Shown here: piece by piece, positions 26,529 to 35,323 of the stretch
Numbering within the stretch: the first letter of the stretch is position 1
How the letters are laid out: the number at the start of each line of letters is the position of its first letter
From: Gordonia polyisoprenivorans
GTDB taxonomy: Bacteria > Actinomycetota > Actinomycetes > Mycobacteriales > Mycobacteriaceae
Direction of reading: 5' to 3'
Length of the DNA: 64,000 nt
NCBI RefSeq assembly: GCF_017654315.1
Contig: NZ_CP072203.1
Coordinates: 1,798,001 to 1,862,000, forward strand
Made by a program: the position numbers and the translations under genes
Notes under the pieces: generated by a model
Seen by the model: only the letters and a program-made list of their open reading frames with translations
The model's database searches: none
What the model was told of the DNA's origin: nothing

Positions 26529-27412
26529 GGGTGAACTCCGTTCGTGTCGGGTGCCGGTGACAGGGCGCTGAAGGCGTCGTAGATTTCGCCCGGCCGGGTC
26601 AACCACACGTCGGTGCCGGCGTGTGCGGTGATGTGGGTGAGAGCCCGGCGCAGGTGTCGTGTGCGAAAAGGTGCACCGGAAATGAAGGCGTGACTGATCA
26701 CGCTCATCACCAACGGGCCCTCGCCGCCGGTGGTGAGCAGTTCATCGAACTCGTCGATGATCATGTCCGCGAAATCCGAAGCCCCGACCTGGCGGCCGAT
26801 CATCGACGTGGAATCGTTGATCTCCGTCGAGTAGGGAATCGACAGCAGCGGGCCCTGTTCGGTGGTGATCCACACCGGGCGGTCGTGGCTGCGTAGGTCG
26901 AGCAGATACTGGTACCCCGCCTGCGCCAGATGCGTGGTCGTGTTGGGGGTGTGGGTGAGCCATGGGCTCGACCACCCGCGTGGGGACTGGCCTTCATATT
27001 TCTCGATGAGCTCGGAAATGCCACTGACATAACGTAATTCCTCGTCCGGGGACATTCCGGCGAGGGTGTCGGAGTTGGAGTGTCCGTGTGCCACGAACTC
27101 GGCTCCCACGGTCCGGAAACCCTCGAGAACGTCGGGCATCGAGTCGTAGAGCATGGTGTTGAGCATGGTGGTCACCGGTATGCCGGCGGTCGTGGCGACA
27201 TCGATGAGCCGTTGCGCGCCTTCGTTGTTCCCGTAGTCGCGCCACGCGCGGTTGACGAGATCGGGCGCCGGGACGCCGGGCACAATATCCTCGGTGAGGC
27301 CGTCGTCGGGTCGATAGTCCTCGACGGCGACAATGAAATAGACGGCGAGGCGGGCCCCGTTGGGCCATGGAGTCAACCGCTGTGTGCGGTTCGTGGTGTC
27401 GTCGTCGTTCAT
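26525..27412 (-). CDS. Polysaccharide-deacetylase/allantoinase-like (NodB fold) protein
   Basis: 295 residues. The start RLTPWPNGARLAVYFIVAVEDY and the segments AHGHSNSDTL and RGWSSPWLTHT follow the PuuE-like branch of the NodB-homology family, which includes cofactor-independent allantoinases acting on cyclic ureides, as distinct from chitin-type deacetylases. The classic TFDDG metal motif is not evident. The overlaps on both sides (ATGA) show it is part of the transport and catabolic operon. Hydrolysis of a C-N bond in a small heterocycle is a reasonable inference. Confidence 0.8.
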   Translation of the reverse strand: MNDDDTTNRTQRLTPWPNGARLAVYFIVAVEDYRPDDGLTEDIVPGVPAPDLVNRAWRDYGNNEGAQRLIDVATTAGIPVTTMLNTMLYDSMPDVLEGFRTVGAEFVAHGHSNSDTLAGMSPDEELRYVSGISELIEKYEGQSPRGWSSPWLTHTPNTTTHLAQAGYQYLLDLRSHDRPVWITTEQGPLLSIPYSTEINDSTSMIGRQVGASDFADMIIDEFDELLTTGGEGPLVMSVISHAFISGAPFRTRHLRRALTHITAHAGTDVWLTRPGEIYDAFSALSPAPDTNGVHP

Positions 27413-28917
27413 AGGGCCAACCTGTTCATTCCCACTTCTGTGTGCCGGGCGCGATCAAGCATCGCGGAGTAGATCGAAAGATACTGCGCAGCTTGGCTAT
27501 CCATGTGTTCCTGCTCGGCAGCGCGGGCGGCGTAGAGTTCCCGGCACTCCGCGAGGAGGTCTCCCTGATTCACCAGCGTCAGATGCCGGTCGGCACACAC
27601 CACCCGTCCGGCGACCATCGTCAGTGTGACGTCGGCTCCGGATGCGCAGTAGACGAGTTGACCGGCCGCATCGTTGAGTGGGGTGAACGCCGGTCCGCTG
27701 AGATCGACAAGCGCCAGATCAGCCAGCGCGCCGGCTTCGATGCGGCCGAGAGAACCGTCGAGTCCCAAGGCGTGTGCCCCGCCCCGCCACAGACAGTCGA
27801 GGATCTCCTGCGGTTGCGGCCACCGTGCGGGGTCGGCGTCTGTGATGTTGTGGATGAGGCCGGCCATCCGCACCACACTCCACATGTCGATGGCATCGTT
27901 GCAGACCGCCTCGTCGACGCCGAGCGCGACAGGGATGCCGCGATCGAGCATGCGCCGCAACGGCATGATGCCGCTTCCCAGCCGGAGGTTGCTGACCGGG
28001 TTGTGTGCAACGGTTGCGCCGGATGCTGCGATGAGATCCATGTCGTCGTCGTCGACCCAGACTGCGTGGATGATGTCGGTCCGTGGGGTGAGCAGATCGT
28101 GCTCGGCGCAGTACCGGATCAGTGAGGCGCTACTGAACCGGCTGCTCTGGTGTCCGAGCACGCGTTGGGTCCTGGTTTCCAGGATGTGCGCGTACAGCGG
28201 CGTCCGGTGCCGTTCGCTGAGGTCGATCAGAGCGCGATGATAGTCCAGCGAAACACGTTGGGGCGCTGAGACGGAGACTGCCGCGCGGAGTCGGTTGTCC
28301 GACGTGTCGTGCCATCGCGAGAACAGGTGGTCGTAGGCGTCGAGCAGCTGCTCTGCGGGCGCGCCGCGTGTCCGAAGCCGGTCGTCGTACGGTGTTCCGG
28401 TGGCCAGCGCGTCAAGGAAGGGAAGCTTCTCGACTTCCGGCAGCTCTGGCTGGTCGAGGGCCACCGTTGCCCGGATTCCTGTGTCGGCGTACGCCTGCAT
28501 GACCGCGTCGATCAGCTCCGGCGTCGGGTGGGGGAGAAAGAACGCGTCGTCGGCGACCGCGGTGGTTCCCGATTGCAGCATTTCGATGGCGCCCAAAGCC
28601 GTTCGCAGATATACCTCGCGCGGTGTGGGCGGATTGACAGTGTCCAGTGGAGACTCGAAGAGCATGAACGTCTCCAGTGGTCGACTGGGGAACCGTCCCT
28701 TGAGATGGTTGGTGGAGGAATGGAAATGTCCGTTGATCAAACCGGGGATGAGTAGCTTGCGCGCGCCACTGATGACGGTGCACCCCAGCGGTGCCGACGT
28801 GTGTGCTGCCGACCCGATGGATCGGATGAACGGTGCTTCGACGAGCACGTCGGTTGGCCCGATGACGGAGTGCCCGTCCCACACCGAGACACCTGAGAAC
28901 AGAGTTGCCGCCGTCAT
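27409..28917 (-). CDS. Amidohydrolase-superfamily deaminase (TRZ/ATZ, guanine/cytosine deaminase-like)
   Basis: About 502 residues with the metal-dependent TIM-barrel motifs in order: NGHFHSST (HxH), LYAHILET (His), IIHAVWVDD (His) and ALGVDEAVCND (Asp). C-terminal GRIEAGALADLALVDL is the usual beta-sandwich signature of this family. Such enzymes deaminate or dechlorinate purines, pyrimidines, pterins and triazines. I start at MTAATLFSG (28917), which overlaps the racemase stop by ATGA; the upstream open frame is Arg-rich and rejected. The substrate is probably the compound imported by the neighbouring ABC system or its derivative. Confidence 0.88.
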   Translation of the reverse strand: MTAATLFSGVSVWDGHSVIGPTDVLVEAPFIRSIGSAAHTSAPLGCTVISGARKLLIPGLINGHFHSSTNHLKGRFPSRPLETFMLFESPLDTVNPPTPREVYLRTALGAIEMLQSGTTAVADDAFFLPHPTPELIDAVMQAYADTGIRATVALDQPELPEVEKLPFLDALATGTPYDDRLRTRGAPAEQLLDAYDHLFSRWHDTSDNRLRAAVSVSAPQRVSLDYHRALIDLSERHRTPLYAHILETRTQRVLGHQSSRFSSASLIRYCAEHDLLTPRTDIIHAVWVDDDDMDLIAASGATVAHNPVSNLRLGSGIMPLRRMLDRGIPVALGVDEAVCNDAIDMWSVVRMAGLIHNITDADPARWPQPQEILDCLWRGGAHALGLDGSLGRIEAGALADLALVDLSGPAFTPLNDAAGQLVYCASGADVTLTMVAGRVVCADRHLTLVNQGDLLAECRELYAARAAEQEHMDSQAAQYLSIYSAMLDRARHTEVGMNRLAL

Positions 28918-29615
28918 TGCTGCTCTCCTGCATCGGGTTCGGGCGCGAACGTGTTTGCGCGGGAGGTGGTGATCCGAGCAGTGAGGAGGGCATCGGCGAG
29001 GGCCACACCGGCGACGACGCCGTCGATGACGGGAACCCCGATATCGGCTTCGAGCGCAGTTGCCAGATCGCCGAGTCCGGCGCATCCCAGGATGATGGCT
29101 TCGGCGTAGTCCTCGGCGATGGCGGCTTTAGCTGCCGCGGTGAGTTGGTGAAGGAGCTCGGAGTTGCTGTCGACCAGTGTGGCGGCGACGGGCTCGTCGA
29201 TGGCCCGCACGGTGCAGCGATGGGCGAGCCCTGCTTCGTGAACCACGCGAACAGCAGATTCTCGGGTCCGCACAGGCATCGTGACAATGCTGAACCGTGC
29301 CGCGACCATTGAAGCGGTATACAGTGCGGCTTCACTCATGCCGATCACCGGACCCGACGCCAGTTGCCGCGCGGCCCACAAGCCGGTGTCACCGAAGCAG
29401 GCGATGACGTAGGCGTCGACGCCGGAAGCCTCACCGGCGCGTACTTGATCGATCACCGACATTGCGCCGTGGACCTCGTCGACACAGCTCTCGACGGTTG
29501 CCACGCTCTCAGTGCCAGAACTGCCAATAAACTGCAGCTTCTCGCCGAACGTCAGCTCACAGGACTTGAGGCACAGCGCAGTCATCGCTGTCGAGGTGTT
29601 GGGGTTGACCACCAT
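28914..29615 (-). CDS. Asp/Glu/hydantoin racemase family protein
   Basis: About 233 residues, the usual size for hydantoin or allantoin racemases. It begins MVVNPNTSTAMT and has the two catalytic Cys regions, VIACFGDTG and IILGCAGLG, which hold the acid/base pair of this cofactor-independent family. An ATG at 29723 would add 36 residues without family resemblance. It is the first gene of the operon. With an amidohydrolase and an allantoinase-like protein downstream it suggests inversion of a cyclic ureide before hydrolysis. Confidence 0.87.
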   Translation of the reverse strand: MVVNPNTSTAMTALCLKSCELTFGEKLQFIGSSGTESVATVESCVDEVHGAMSVIDQVRAGEASGVDAYVIACFGDTGLWAARQLASGPVIGMSEAALYTASMVAARFSIVTMPVRTRESAVRVVHEAGLAHRCTVRAIDEPVAATLVDSNSELLHQLTAAAKAAIAEDYAEAIILGCAGLGDLATALEADIGVPVIDGVVAGVALADALLTARITTSRANTFAPEPDAGEQQ

Positions 29616-29731
29616 GATCGAGGGCCGTGTCTGCAGGCCGGCCGGAGTGGCAGGTCGGCAGTTGGTCCCCTTGCTTTGCTGGGGTGGGCGCGCGATGGTG
29701 CGATCGCGTCCGGGGAAGCTCATGAGGCAAA

Positions 29732-29743
29732 ACGGTATACCGT
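29732..29743. promoter_or_regulatory. GTATAC-centred palindrome upstream of the catabolic operon
   Basis: ACGGTATACCGT is a perfect 12-bp palindrome about 117 bp before the chosen racemase start. FadR-subfamily GntR regulators often bind palindromes with a GTATAC core, and such a regulator is encoded at the operon's far end (19666-20346). I saw no second copy in the intergenic DNA around 20347-20395 or upstream of 21457. Operator function is inference. Confidence 0.45.
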
Positions 29744-29924
29744 CTGTGTTTCTGGCTGATTGCCAGGCGAAAACTCCGTGTATCGGGTCCGGCGTTCTTC
29801 GTCGTGAGTTGTTGGCTGTGCAGACGCCAGTCCTGTGGACACGCCCTTCGTTGCCCAGAATCGCGAGAAGTCCCTTTGACCAGTGCCGATCAGCTTTGTC
29901 AGACCCCGACGGTATGTTCGATTC

Positions 29925-31700
29925 ATGTCCTCCGAGATCCCGCTCGATCGCGACGCCGACGCCGATGCCGTCGGCGTGCCGAGCGCAACGGATTTGTGGC
30001 TTGCGGGCGCGCATGACGAGCAGCCGAAGTCGTTCTTGGAGCAGATTCCCGAGGATGAGGACCTCTCGAAGAGAGATCTGGTGGAGGTCATCGCGCATAG
30101 CGCCGCGACGATCTCGGCGGCGCACTACCGGATGCTGCAGGGCATCTCGCTGCTTCATGAGGCGCACGAGGAGGAGTACGGATGCGAGGTCGCCGAGAAG
30201 ACCTCCGGTGAGTCGAGTCTTGCGGAAATCGCCGAGTCGGCGGCGAAGGCGGTCTGCGGAGTCGATCCGCGCGAGCAGTTCGGTCCGGACGGTTTGGACC
30301 GGACGGTCGCCGACGTCGGGGCCGTACTGTCGATGTCTCCGGCCGCCGCCAAGGAGATGATCAAGCTGGCCGAGGTTGCCCGCTATCGGCTGCCGTCGAC
30401 CGGTGCGATGCTCGGATTCGGTCGAATTGACCTGCAGCGTTTCAAGATTGTCGCTGCTGTGACCGAACTGTGTGATCCGGAGCTGCTTCCGGAGATCGAC
30501 GTGAAGTTGTCCGACATGATCGGGTCCCGTGATCAGATGTCGACGCAACGGTTCACCAACATGGTCAAGCGGGTGGTCTCCAAGGTCGACCGGTCGGTGT
30601 CTCGGCGTCATCGGGAGCGGGCACAATCTGACCGGGGCGTCGCGATCGGGCCCGATCGATTCCGGCCGGGCCAGGCGCGGATGACCGCGCAGTTGCCCAC
30701 CGCCGACGGCGCTCTGGTGGGCTCGCAACTCGATGCGATGGCCGAGGGCGTTCACAAGGGTGACCCGCGCACCAAGAAGCAGCGGCGAGCCGACGCGTTG
30801 ATCGCCCTGACCCAGGGACGCGATCGCCTCGCCTGCGAGTGCGAGGACTGCACCGCGGTCGCGGATGACAGCGACAGTGACGACGCACCCGACGACTCAG
30901 CAGTGATCGATGCCGAAGCGCCGCAAAATGATCCGAATACCGATGAGGCGCACGCTCCAGAAGCGGAGCACCTCGCAGAGCAAGATCAAACCCCAGAGGA
31001 GGCGCAGGCGGAGTGTACCTGCGAGTGCGCCGACCATCGCCACGATCCGGCGGGCCCCCGCGGGACGATCTTTGTCGTGGCCAACGAGTCGACGCTGGCC
31101 GGCGAGGACGACGATGACGCGCTCATCGACGGATACGGTCCGATCGACGCCGATTCCGTCCGTCAACTCGCCGAGGCAGAGTTCACCCGCAAGGTAGGGA
31201 TCTCACGGGAGTCGGCGCTCAAGGGCATTGACGGGCTGAAGTATCGACCGGGTAAGCGTCTGCAGGCCTTCGTCCGGGTGGGTGAGCTGTGCTGTACGTG
31301 GCCGGGCTGCAACGAGCCGGTCTGGAAGACCGATCTCGACCACAGCGAGCCGTTCGACCATCAGCATCCCGAGCGTGGTGGTCCGACCGAAGCGTGGAAC
31401 ATCAAGCCACTATGCCGTTTTCACCATCGGATGAAGACCTTCGGCCGGTGGCGTGACTTCCAGGACACCATGATGACCGCGATGTTCCAGTCACCGACCG
31501 GGCATTGGTTTGTCGGCAACGCCTTCCGCGGTGTCGACATGTTCCCCGGGCTGAAGGGTGCCCACAAACTGAGGTACCTCAAGAACAAACCACCCGATCA
31601 TCCCGCCCGCAAAGCGATCGACGCGCGCCACGCCAAGGCACGCGCCGCGGACCAGCGTGCCCTGAAGCGTTGGGATGACGCGCATCCGCCGCCGTTCTGA
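29925..31700 (+). CDS. DUF222/HNH endonuclease domain protein (13E12 repeat family)
   Basis: About 591 residues. The N-terminal two thirds is the DUF222 region (VAEVARYRLPSTG-like helices, then FRPGQARMTAQLPTADGAL), interrupted at about residues 310-370 by an acidic Asp/Glu/Pro-rich insert. A C-terminal HNH domain follows (CTWPGCNEPVW, DLDHSEPFDH, LCRFHHRMKT), with both His positions intact. These proteins are numerous in mycobacteria and relatives and are associated with mobile or repeated loci; their function is unsettled. ATG 29925 is preferred to GTG 29883. The upstream TGTCAGACCCCGACGGTATG resembles a leader I recall before other family members. Confidence 0.85.
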   Translation: MSSEIPLDRDADADAVGVPSATDLWLAGAHDEQPKSFLEQIPEDEDLSKRDLVEVIAHSAATISAAHYRMLQGISLLHEAHEEEYGCEVAEKTSGESSLAEIAESAAKAVCGVDPREQFGPDGLDRTVADVGAVLSMSPAAAKEMIKLAEVARYRLPSTGAMLGFGRIDLQRFKIVAAVTELCDPELLPEIDVKLSDMIGSRDQMSTQRFTNMVKRVVSKVDRSVSRRHRERAQSDRGVAIGPDRFRPGQARMTAQLPTADGALVGSQLDAMAEGVHKGDPRTKKQRRADALIALTQGRDRLACECEDCTAVADDSDSDDAPDDSAVIDAEAPQNDPNTDEAHAPEAEHLAEQDQTPEEAQAECTCECADHRHDPAGPRGTIFVVANESTLAGEDDDDALIDGYGPIDADSVRQLAEAEFTRKVGISRESALKGIDGLKYRPGKRLQAFVRVGELCCTWPGCNEPVWKTDLDHSEPFDHQHPERGGPTEAWNIKPLCRFHHRMKTFGRWRDFQDTMMTAMFQSPTGHWFVGNAFRGVDMFPGLKGAHKLRYLKNKPPDHPARKAIDARHAKARAADQRALKRWDDAHPPPF

Positions 31701-31721
31701 GAGTGGTTGTGTGGCACCTGG

Positions 31722-33485
31722 TCAGTAGGTGTCCCGGGAGGATGTGTGTCGGAGCGCAGCCAGCTCGATAGCGTATGCGATCCATGCGGTCAGCGCGAAG
31801 ACTACAGACACCACCGAAAAATGAACGGCGGCGTCGATGGTCGTGACCTCCACGAAAGTGTTGGGGAACCGAGCATCGACCATGCCGAGCTGTTCGTTCA
31901 GTCGCGCCAGGACCAGCGCTGTGACGAATCCGCCGACGATCGCAAGACCAGCGGTCGGGCGGACACGCCGATGACCGAGTAGCCACGCAGCGAGTAATGA
32001 ACTCGCGGAGATGAAATCAGCGAGGTACAAGTACGGTCCGGCGTCTGCGGCCGCCAGTGAGCCCGTTGTGACCGCCTGCGCGATGGCACCACCGACTTGA
32101 GCGAGTATTGCAAGCGTCATCAAGGTTCGGATCCATCCCTGCGGTGCTTCGAAGTCCTGGCGAGACCGAAGTACGGCCATCGTGGCAAACACCACGGGAA
32201 CCAGGGATACGACTCCCATCGCGATGCTGAGCAACAGAGCGGTGTCGGGTGCGAGCGATGCCGTGAAACGGGTTGCTCTCGTCTGGATTTGCGCGTTCAC
32301 ATTCAACGCCACTGTATTGAGCACCGGATACAGAATCAGCGCCGCGATCGCCAACAGCGATCCACGGGGCGCCGGGCGCGAACGTGGGACCTGCACTGTG
32401 GACAATGGCGGCTGTGGGACAGCGTCGGCGACGCCAGGGATTGGGTACGTCACGGGATGCCTCTGCCTGTCGACTGGCGCCGACTCCTCTGCACAAAGGT
32501 TCTTGAAGTCGATGCCCCCGGCGAGCGTCAATATCACCAGAGCCAGCGGAACCACAGCGAGTCCGGCGAAAAAGATCATCCAAGAAGTTGCCGATTGATC
32601 GAGTGCGCGGCCGATAAGAACTGGAATGACGGTGATCATCGTGACCGCCGCCACCTGGAGCACCTGACGCCACCTGTGATCACGGGCAGCCCGAATACTC
32701 TCCACGATGCATCCACCGATCGGCATGTCGTACTTGATCGCGAAGTACGCCGCCCACCGAAGCGGGACGAACATCGTCGCGGCGACGAGAGCCGCAACAA
32801 GTCCCACAAGGACGATGACGATTGTGCTACCGGTTAGCCGCTGCTCCCAGGCGATGTGGAAGTCAAATAGGGACGCATACACGTCGAGCGCCAGATACGC
32901 AGCGACCGACGGACAGACGATCGTAATGAGTGAGCACATCGTTGCTGCCGGCCAGCCTCGTGACGGAATGAACGCGGCCGCAGACAATGGCTTCCCTTCG
33001 AGCTCAGCGAGTGACCCGGCGATCAAGGGAGGCGCAAATGCTGTATAGAGGATCACCAACGTGACATACAGGGCTGCTGAGGACAGCTCTCCAGCAATCT
33101 TGTCGAATGCAAACAGTGCGATCGCACCAAACAAGAGCACCGCTCCGGCCGCGAGAATCCACGTCTGCACCGAGAACATGATCCGCCGCACAGCCTGGCC
33201 GATCGCGGCGATCCCCGGTGCACCAGAAGGTCGTGGCAAAATGACGAGTTTCCATCGCATCACCTGCGCGAGATACGGATCGACGCTGGAGCCGCTCGAC
33301 ATTGCCGGCATGCCCGCGAGCAGCAGCGCGGTGTAGAGCAAAGTCAGTGCCGCGACGACTATCCCCGCGATCGGTGTCCACAAGAAGCCCACGAGAACAG
33401 CTGATGCGAAGCCGAGAGGCCCGGCGATCGTGGCCGCAATACTGGGTCGTGCCGGCCGGGGAGCCGCCCCATGGTCGGGTATCAC
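31722..33485 (-). CDS. Polytopic membrane protein of unknown function
   Basis: About 587 residues with many hydrophobic segments (roughly 14), a polar central linker around residues 350-385 (PVDRQRHPVTYPIPG), and no recognisable catalytic or transporter motif. GTG 33485 overlaps the stop of the preceding gene (GTGA), so it is coupled to the single-pass protein gene at 33482. The three minus-strand genes 34574-31722 appear to be one unit. I do not recognise the family. Confidence 0.7.
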   Translation of the reverse strand: MIPDHGAAPRPARPSIAATIAGPLGFASAVLVGFLWTPIAGIVVAALTLLYTALLLAGMPAMSSGSSVDPYLAQVMRWKLVILPRPSGAPGIAAIGQAVRRIMFSVQTWILAAGAVLLFGAIALFAFDKIAGELSSAALYVTLVILYTAFAPPLIAGSLAELEGKPLSAAAFIPSRGWPAATMCSLITIVCPSVAAYLALDVYASLFDFHIAWEQRLTGSTIVIVLVGLVAALVAATMFVPLRWAAYFAIKYDMPIGGCIVESIRAARDHRWRQVLQVAAVTMITVIPVLIGRALDQSATSWMIFFAGLAVVPLALVILTLAGGIDFKNLCAEESAPVDRQRHPVTYPIPGVADAVPQPPLSTVQVPRSRPAPRGSLLAIAALILYPVLNTVALNVNAQIQTRATRFTASLAPDTALLLSIAMGVVSLVPVVFATMAVLRSRQDFEAPQGWIRTLMTLAILAQVGGAIAQAVTTGSLAAADAGPYLYLADFISASSLLAAWLLGHRRVRPTAGLAIVGGFVTALVLARLNEQLGMVDARFPNTFVEVTTIDAAVHFSVVSVVFALTAWIAYAIELAALRHTSSRDTY

Positions 33486-33928
33486 CGGCACACCACCCGG
33501 ACGTCGCGGGTGTTGGAATACCAGGTTTCGATGCTGACGGCCCCCGATGAGACGGCCGTACCAATATTGCGGGCACCCCACTGGATGCTCTCGGCCGGGT
33601 AAAGACGCGCAACGTCGACGTAGTAGCTGATCGCGTTCAGTCCAGTGGCGAAGTTGACCGTATTTCGCTCATCGAAGTAGTCGCGGGCCTCATCGAAGGC
33701 ACTGCACAGTTCGGTGGTACTGGAGACGGGCTGTCCCGTGCCGGGACGGCCGAATTCAGGTATCGAGATTCCGTCATTGGTCACGCGCGAACCCGAATCC
33801 GCTCTCGCGGCATCGACAATCGCGAGGAGCACCGCGGTCACCACAAGCCCGATCATTATCAACGGGATGATCGGCATTCCTCGCCGTGTCGTAGGAGGAC
33901 GGTCGGCGGTTGGCGGCGGACTTGCCAC
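33482..33928 (-). CDS. Single-pass membrane protein, unknown function
   Basis: About 148 residues: a short Pro-rich cytoplasmic N-terminus, one transmembrane segment (PLIMIGLVVTAVLLAIV), then a small extracytoplasmic domain with two Cys residues (TELCSAFDEARDYF and the terminal VVCR) that could form a disulfide. GTG at 33928 has AAGGAG eight bases upstream, which decides the start over longer frames. It overlaps the polytopic membrane gene, suggesting a membrane complex. No family recognised. Confidence 0.7.
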   Translation of the reverse strand: MASPPPTADRPPTTRRGMPIIPLIMIGLVVTAVLLAIVDAARADSGSRVTNDGISIPEFGRPGTGQPVSSTTELCSAFDEARDYFDERNTVNFATGLNAISYYVDVARLYPAESIQWGARNIGTAVSSGAVSIETWYSNTRDVRVVCR

Positions 33929-33969
33929 TGTGAGCTCCTTCAGCGGGGCGCGGTACTCGAGCGCGGGTA

Positions 33970-34574
33970 CTACGTCTTGATATTGCATACTTTCCACTCG
34001 CCGCCGTCTCGGTGGACCACCATCAGGTGAGGGTCTCCGATTTCCGAGGCGTTCAACCACACGAAGATGTTGCCGACCCCTTGATCTCTGAGTGGTCGAT
34101 CGAAGGGTTGACGCGCTGCACGATATCCAGCGACGTCTGACTGCGCAGGAGATCGTCGTTGATCCCCAAACCAGGCCCGGAGTCGTCGTCGGGGTCGGGT
34201 GAAGGCTGTTGCGGCGGAGGATTGAACCATTGCTGGATCGGGTCATCTGTGTAAGCGCCACCGACGTTGCTGATGACGTCGTGCTCGATGCCGCACGTGG
34301 CCGCCAGCGCAGCATCGCGATCCCGAGAATTGTAGGCATCGTAGAACCCTCTGACGGCTTGCTCGGCCGATTCCTTGCTGACACCCAGCGCGAACAGCAC
34401 CATCGGAGGGCCGCCCAGCAAGAGCACCAGCGTCAGGGTGACGACCACCGGAATCCATCCGCTTCGAGGCCGGCGCTGGCGTACCCGCGGTGCGTGTGCG
34501 GTCATGGTCGACGGCAGAGGCTTGTAGAACGGAGGCGTGCTCGACACCGGCCCCTCGTAACGCTCGCTGTCCAT
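33970..34574 (-). pseudogene. Single-pass membrane protein (Rv0361/DUF4878-like) with a frameshift
   Basis: The 5' part encodes a cytoplasmic tail, a transmembrane helix (WIPVVVTLTLVLLLGG) and a domain with AVRGFYDAYNSRDRDAALA, the pattern of small NTF2-like DUF4878 proteins. The frame ends early after VNPSIDHSEIKG, while the expected C-terminus (GNIFVWLNASEIGDPHLMVV, then EWKVCNIKT) continues in another frame from about 34080 to 33970. One extra G in the run of four at about 34077-34080 would restore a single frame, so this is a one-base deletion or a sequencing error. The start is uncertain (34574, 34505 or 34640). Confidence 0.7.
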
Positions 34575-34713
34575 AGCCGTAAAGAGTAAAGCCGAATCGG
34601 GGAAAGTCTTCGCCCCAGAACGCCTCTGCGACTTTTTCATCTCTTCGGGTTACAGACTCGATGCACCGCGATGGCGTCAAATGAGTCCACTGTCAACCGA
34701 AGGGACGGTTCCT

Positions 34714-35121
34714 ATGCGCACCGATCGAGATGCTCCGGCGTATATCCGGGCTACTCCCGAAGCTGCGGCCCTCGCGCGTGACCCACACACACCTGACTTC
34801 GTGCTGGCCCAGATCGCCTTGCACACCCCGGAACTCCGGCCGGTGATCCAGCAGAACCCCGCGACACGAACGGAACTGTCGCAGTGGATATCGAAGCGCT
34901 CGGCGGCGGAGTCGGGTGTCGCTCGCGCCAAGCAACAGGGAACACCCAAAGGAGTTCTAGCCCTAGTCGTTTCAAGCATTGCACTCTTGGTGTCGATCGT
35001 TGCACTGTCCATCTTCGTGATCTGGGAGTGGCCTTTGCCTGCTGCGATCACCGGCGCGGCCAGTCTGGCTATCGCGCTGCTCGCCGCAGCTGTCGCGAAA
35101 GGCAAATTCAGAACAGGGTGA
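34714..35121 (+). CDS. Small membrane protein with LRV-like N-terminal repeats
   Basis: About 135 residues. The N-terminal half (ARDPHTPDFVLAQIALHTPE, then LRPVIQQNPATRTELSQWI) resembles variant leucine-rich repeats found in actinobacterial membrane proteins. Two hydrophobic segments follow (LALVVSSIALLVSIVALSIFVI and AAITGAASLAIALLAAAVA, each listed in part). ATG 34714 is preceded by GAAGGGA; an ATG at 34681 would add 11 residues. Function unknown; it may bind a partner through the repeats. Confidence 0.65.
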   Translation: MRTDRDAPAYIRATPEAAALARDPHTPDFVLAQIALHTPELRPVIQQNPATRTELSQWISKRSAAESGVARAKQQGTPKGVLALVVSSIALLVSIVALSIFVIWEWPLPAAITGAASLAIALLAAAVAKGKFRTG

Positions 35122-35323
35122 GTATGGAAGCTACCGCCCCATATACGCCCGGATCTGCTGCTCCTGGACTTGAGCATGCGTGCGCTTCCGTTTGGGCACC
35201 TGGCTGATCGCGCGTACATCGACAGAGGATGTAGCCGACGGGATCTTCGAAGTTCTCGCCACCGGACCGTGCTACTGGATGCCGTTGAGCTGGTACGCAC
35301 CGCCGAGTCAGTCGAGCGCGACC
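35122..35323. other. Gap with no supported gene
   Basis: Only short frames are present. A 27-codon frame opens at ATG 35126 (MEATAPYTPGSAAPG) and stops at 35207, which may be the start of a lost gene. The rest shows no family resemblance on either strand. It borders the decayed TetR genes. Confidence 0.5.

Noticed and set aside
34053..34230. Programmed ribosomal frameshift in the broken membrane-protein gene
   Set aside because: There is no slippery heptamer with a downstream structure; a simple single-base loss in a G run explains it better.
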